From Bordetella genomosp. 9 (GTDB taxonomy: Bacteria > Pseudomonadota > Gammaproteobacteria > Burkholderiales > Burkholderiaceae_B): 64,000 bases of DNA. A program made the position numbers and the translations under genes. The stretch covers positions 1,178,001 to 1,242,000 of the forward strand of contig NZ_NEVJ01000003.1 in the NCBI RefSeq assembly GCF_002261425.1. Direction: 5' to 3'. Below are positions 63,015-64,000 of the stretch, piece after piece (positions within the stretch are counted from its first letter, which is position 1; every line of letters begins with the position of its first letter). A model generated the notes under the pieces. The model was not told where the DNA came from, ran no database searches, and was given only the letters and a program-made list of their open reading frames with translations.

Positions 63015-64000
63015 TCAACGGGCCCCGTCCAGCAACACCCTTTCCTTGAGCGCGTTCAGGGCATCGCGAGCCGCGGCGGCCTGTTCGAATTCCAGGTTGC
63101 GCGCGTGGTCCATCATCGACTTTTCCAATCGCCGGATTTCCCGCGCCAGGGCCTTTTCGTCGGTCAGGAGTTCCGCCGGCAGCGCATCTTCGATCGTGGG
63201 GTGCTGGATCGGGGCCACCACGCCGTCGATCAGCTCGCGGACGGCCTTATGGACGCCCCGGGCGGTAATGCCGTGGGCCAGGTTGAATTCCTCCTGCTTC
63301 TTGCGCCGGCGCTCGGTTTCGCCGATGGCGCGGTGCATGGAATCCGTGACCCGGTCGGCGTAGAGGATGGCCCTGCCGTTGATATTGCGCGCCGCCCGGC
63401 CGATGGTCTGGATCAGGCTGCGTTCGGACCGCAGGAAGCCTTCCTTGTCGGCGTCCAGGATGGCGACCAGGGACACTTCCGGTATATCCAGGCCTTCGCG
63501 CAGCAGGTTGATGCCGACCAGGACGTCGAAGGTGCCCAAGCGCAGGTCGCGGATGATTTCCACCCGCTCCACCGTGTCGATATCCGAATGCAGGTAGCGC
63601 ACGCGCACTCCATGCTCGGCCAGGAAGTCCGTCAGGTCTTCGGCCATGCGCTTGGTGAGCGTGGTCACCAGGACGCGCTCGGACTCGGCCACACGCAGCT
63701 TGATTTCGCCCAGCAGATCGTCCACCTGGGTACGCGCGGGTCGCACCTCCACGATGGGGTCGACCAAGCCGGTGGGCCGCACCACCTGCTCGACCACGTT
63801 GTCGGCGTGCTCCTGTTCGTAATTCGACGGCGTCGCGGATACGAAGACGCACTGGCGCATGCGGGCTTCGAATTCCTGCAGCTGCAGCGGCCGGTTATCC
63901 AGGGCCGAAGGCAGGCGGAACCCATATTGCACCAGGGTTTCCTTGCGCGCGCGGTCGCCACGGTACATGCCGCCGAGCTGGCCGATGGTCACGTGGCTTT
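63015..64000 (-). CDS. uvrB: Excinuclease ABC subunit B, C-terminal part (5' end outside window)
   Basis: About 328 residues of the UvrB helicase-like subunit are seen. Motif IV-VI landmarks are [60 protein letters not shown] and [20 protein letters not shown]. The C-terminal UVR domain ([20 protein letters not shown]) that contacts UvrC is present. The frame is open through the window end ([17 protein letters not shown]). UvrB loads onto damaged DNA with UvrA and recruits UvrC. Confidence 0.97.
   Translation of the reverse strand, partial: SHVTIGQLGGMYRGDRARKETLVQYGFRLPSALDNRPLQLQEFEARMRQCVFVSATPSNYEQEHADNVVEQVVRPTGLVDPIVEVRPARTQVDDLLGEIKLRVAESERVLVTTLTKRMAEDLTDFLAEHGVRVRYLHSDIDTVERVEIIRDLRLGTFDVLVGINLLREGLDIPEVSLVAILDADKEGFLRSERSLIQTIGRAARNINGRAILYADRVTDSMHRAIGETERRRKKQEEFNLAHGITARGVHKAVRELIDGVVAPIQHPTIEDALPAELLTDEKALAREIRRLEKSMMDHARNLEFEQAAAARDALNALKERVLLDGAR

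Overview
The window is high-GC chromosomal DNA, most likely from a betaproteobacterium of the Alcaligenaceae (Bordetella/Achromobacter type). Pointers to this are a complete betaproteobacterial isc operon next to a low-molecular-weight phosphatase and uvrB, the rpfE-recJ-prfB-lysS gene order, a DUF4148 exported protein, and the mix of MFS, SDR and VOC families. This taxonomic reading is inference. No rRNA, tRNA, CRISPR array or insertion sequence was recognised.

Positions 1-25.8 kb form an accessory region of small regulator-plus-enzyme modules. In order: the 3' end of a chemotaxis receptor; a MarR / two exported SnoaL-like proteins / quinone oxidoreductase unit with a shared 17-bp upstream element; a damaged stretch (SDR fused to an MFS transporter, a TetR tail, a dxs remnant) around a DUF417 gene; a 6PGDH-like dehydrogenase; TetR-DUF302-amidase-CinA; a GST; an AraC tail; TetR with a divergent alpha/beta hydrolase; AraC with an NAD-epimerase; a PanE-like reductase; an SDR divergent from an HxlR regulator; and an unusual block (17.5-22.6 kb) in which a MocR-type regulator is flanked by two paralogous HD-domain hydrolases, one cytosolic and one exported, together with an exported metallo-beta-lactamase-fold protein, an exported cupin and an AhpD-like protein. 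An azoreductase divergent from an HxlR regulator follows, with a split YeeE/YedE transporter and a VOC protein. At least five gene remnants lie in this region. Two of them are the same kind of scar: a divergent gene pair that has lost both 5' halves and the promoter region between them.

From 25.8 kb to the end the window is dense core genome. It holds guaB-guaA with a strong hairpin between them, an EF-G gene, a methyltransferase, DUF1415, an M20 peptidase, purL, greB, a PHP phosphoesterase, an alpha/beta hydrolase overlapping comEC, a DUF4148 gene with a structured, terminator-ended 3' region, tatD-lolD-lolC, rpfE-recJ, an MFS transporter, prfB with its programmed +1 frameshift, an SDR, lysS, and a two-domain methylglyoxal-synthase-like protein. 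It ends with iscR-iscS-iscU-iscA-hscB-hscA-fdx-iscX behind an IscR-type operator, a 13-bp tandem repeat grown from the last codons of a tyrosine phosphatase gene, and the 3' part of uvrB.

The core genes cover guanine and purine nucleotide synthesis, translation, lipoprotein sorting, DNA uptake and repair, and Fe-S cluster assembly. The accessory part looks like a collection of individually regulated redox and detoxification modules that is being eroded by small deletions.
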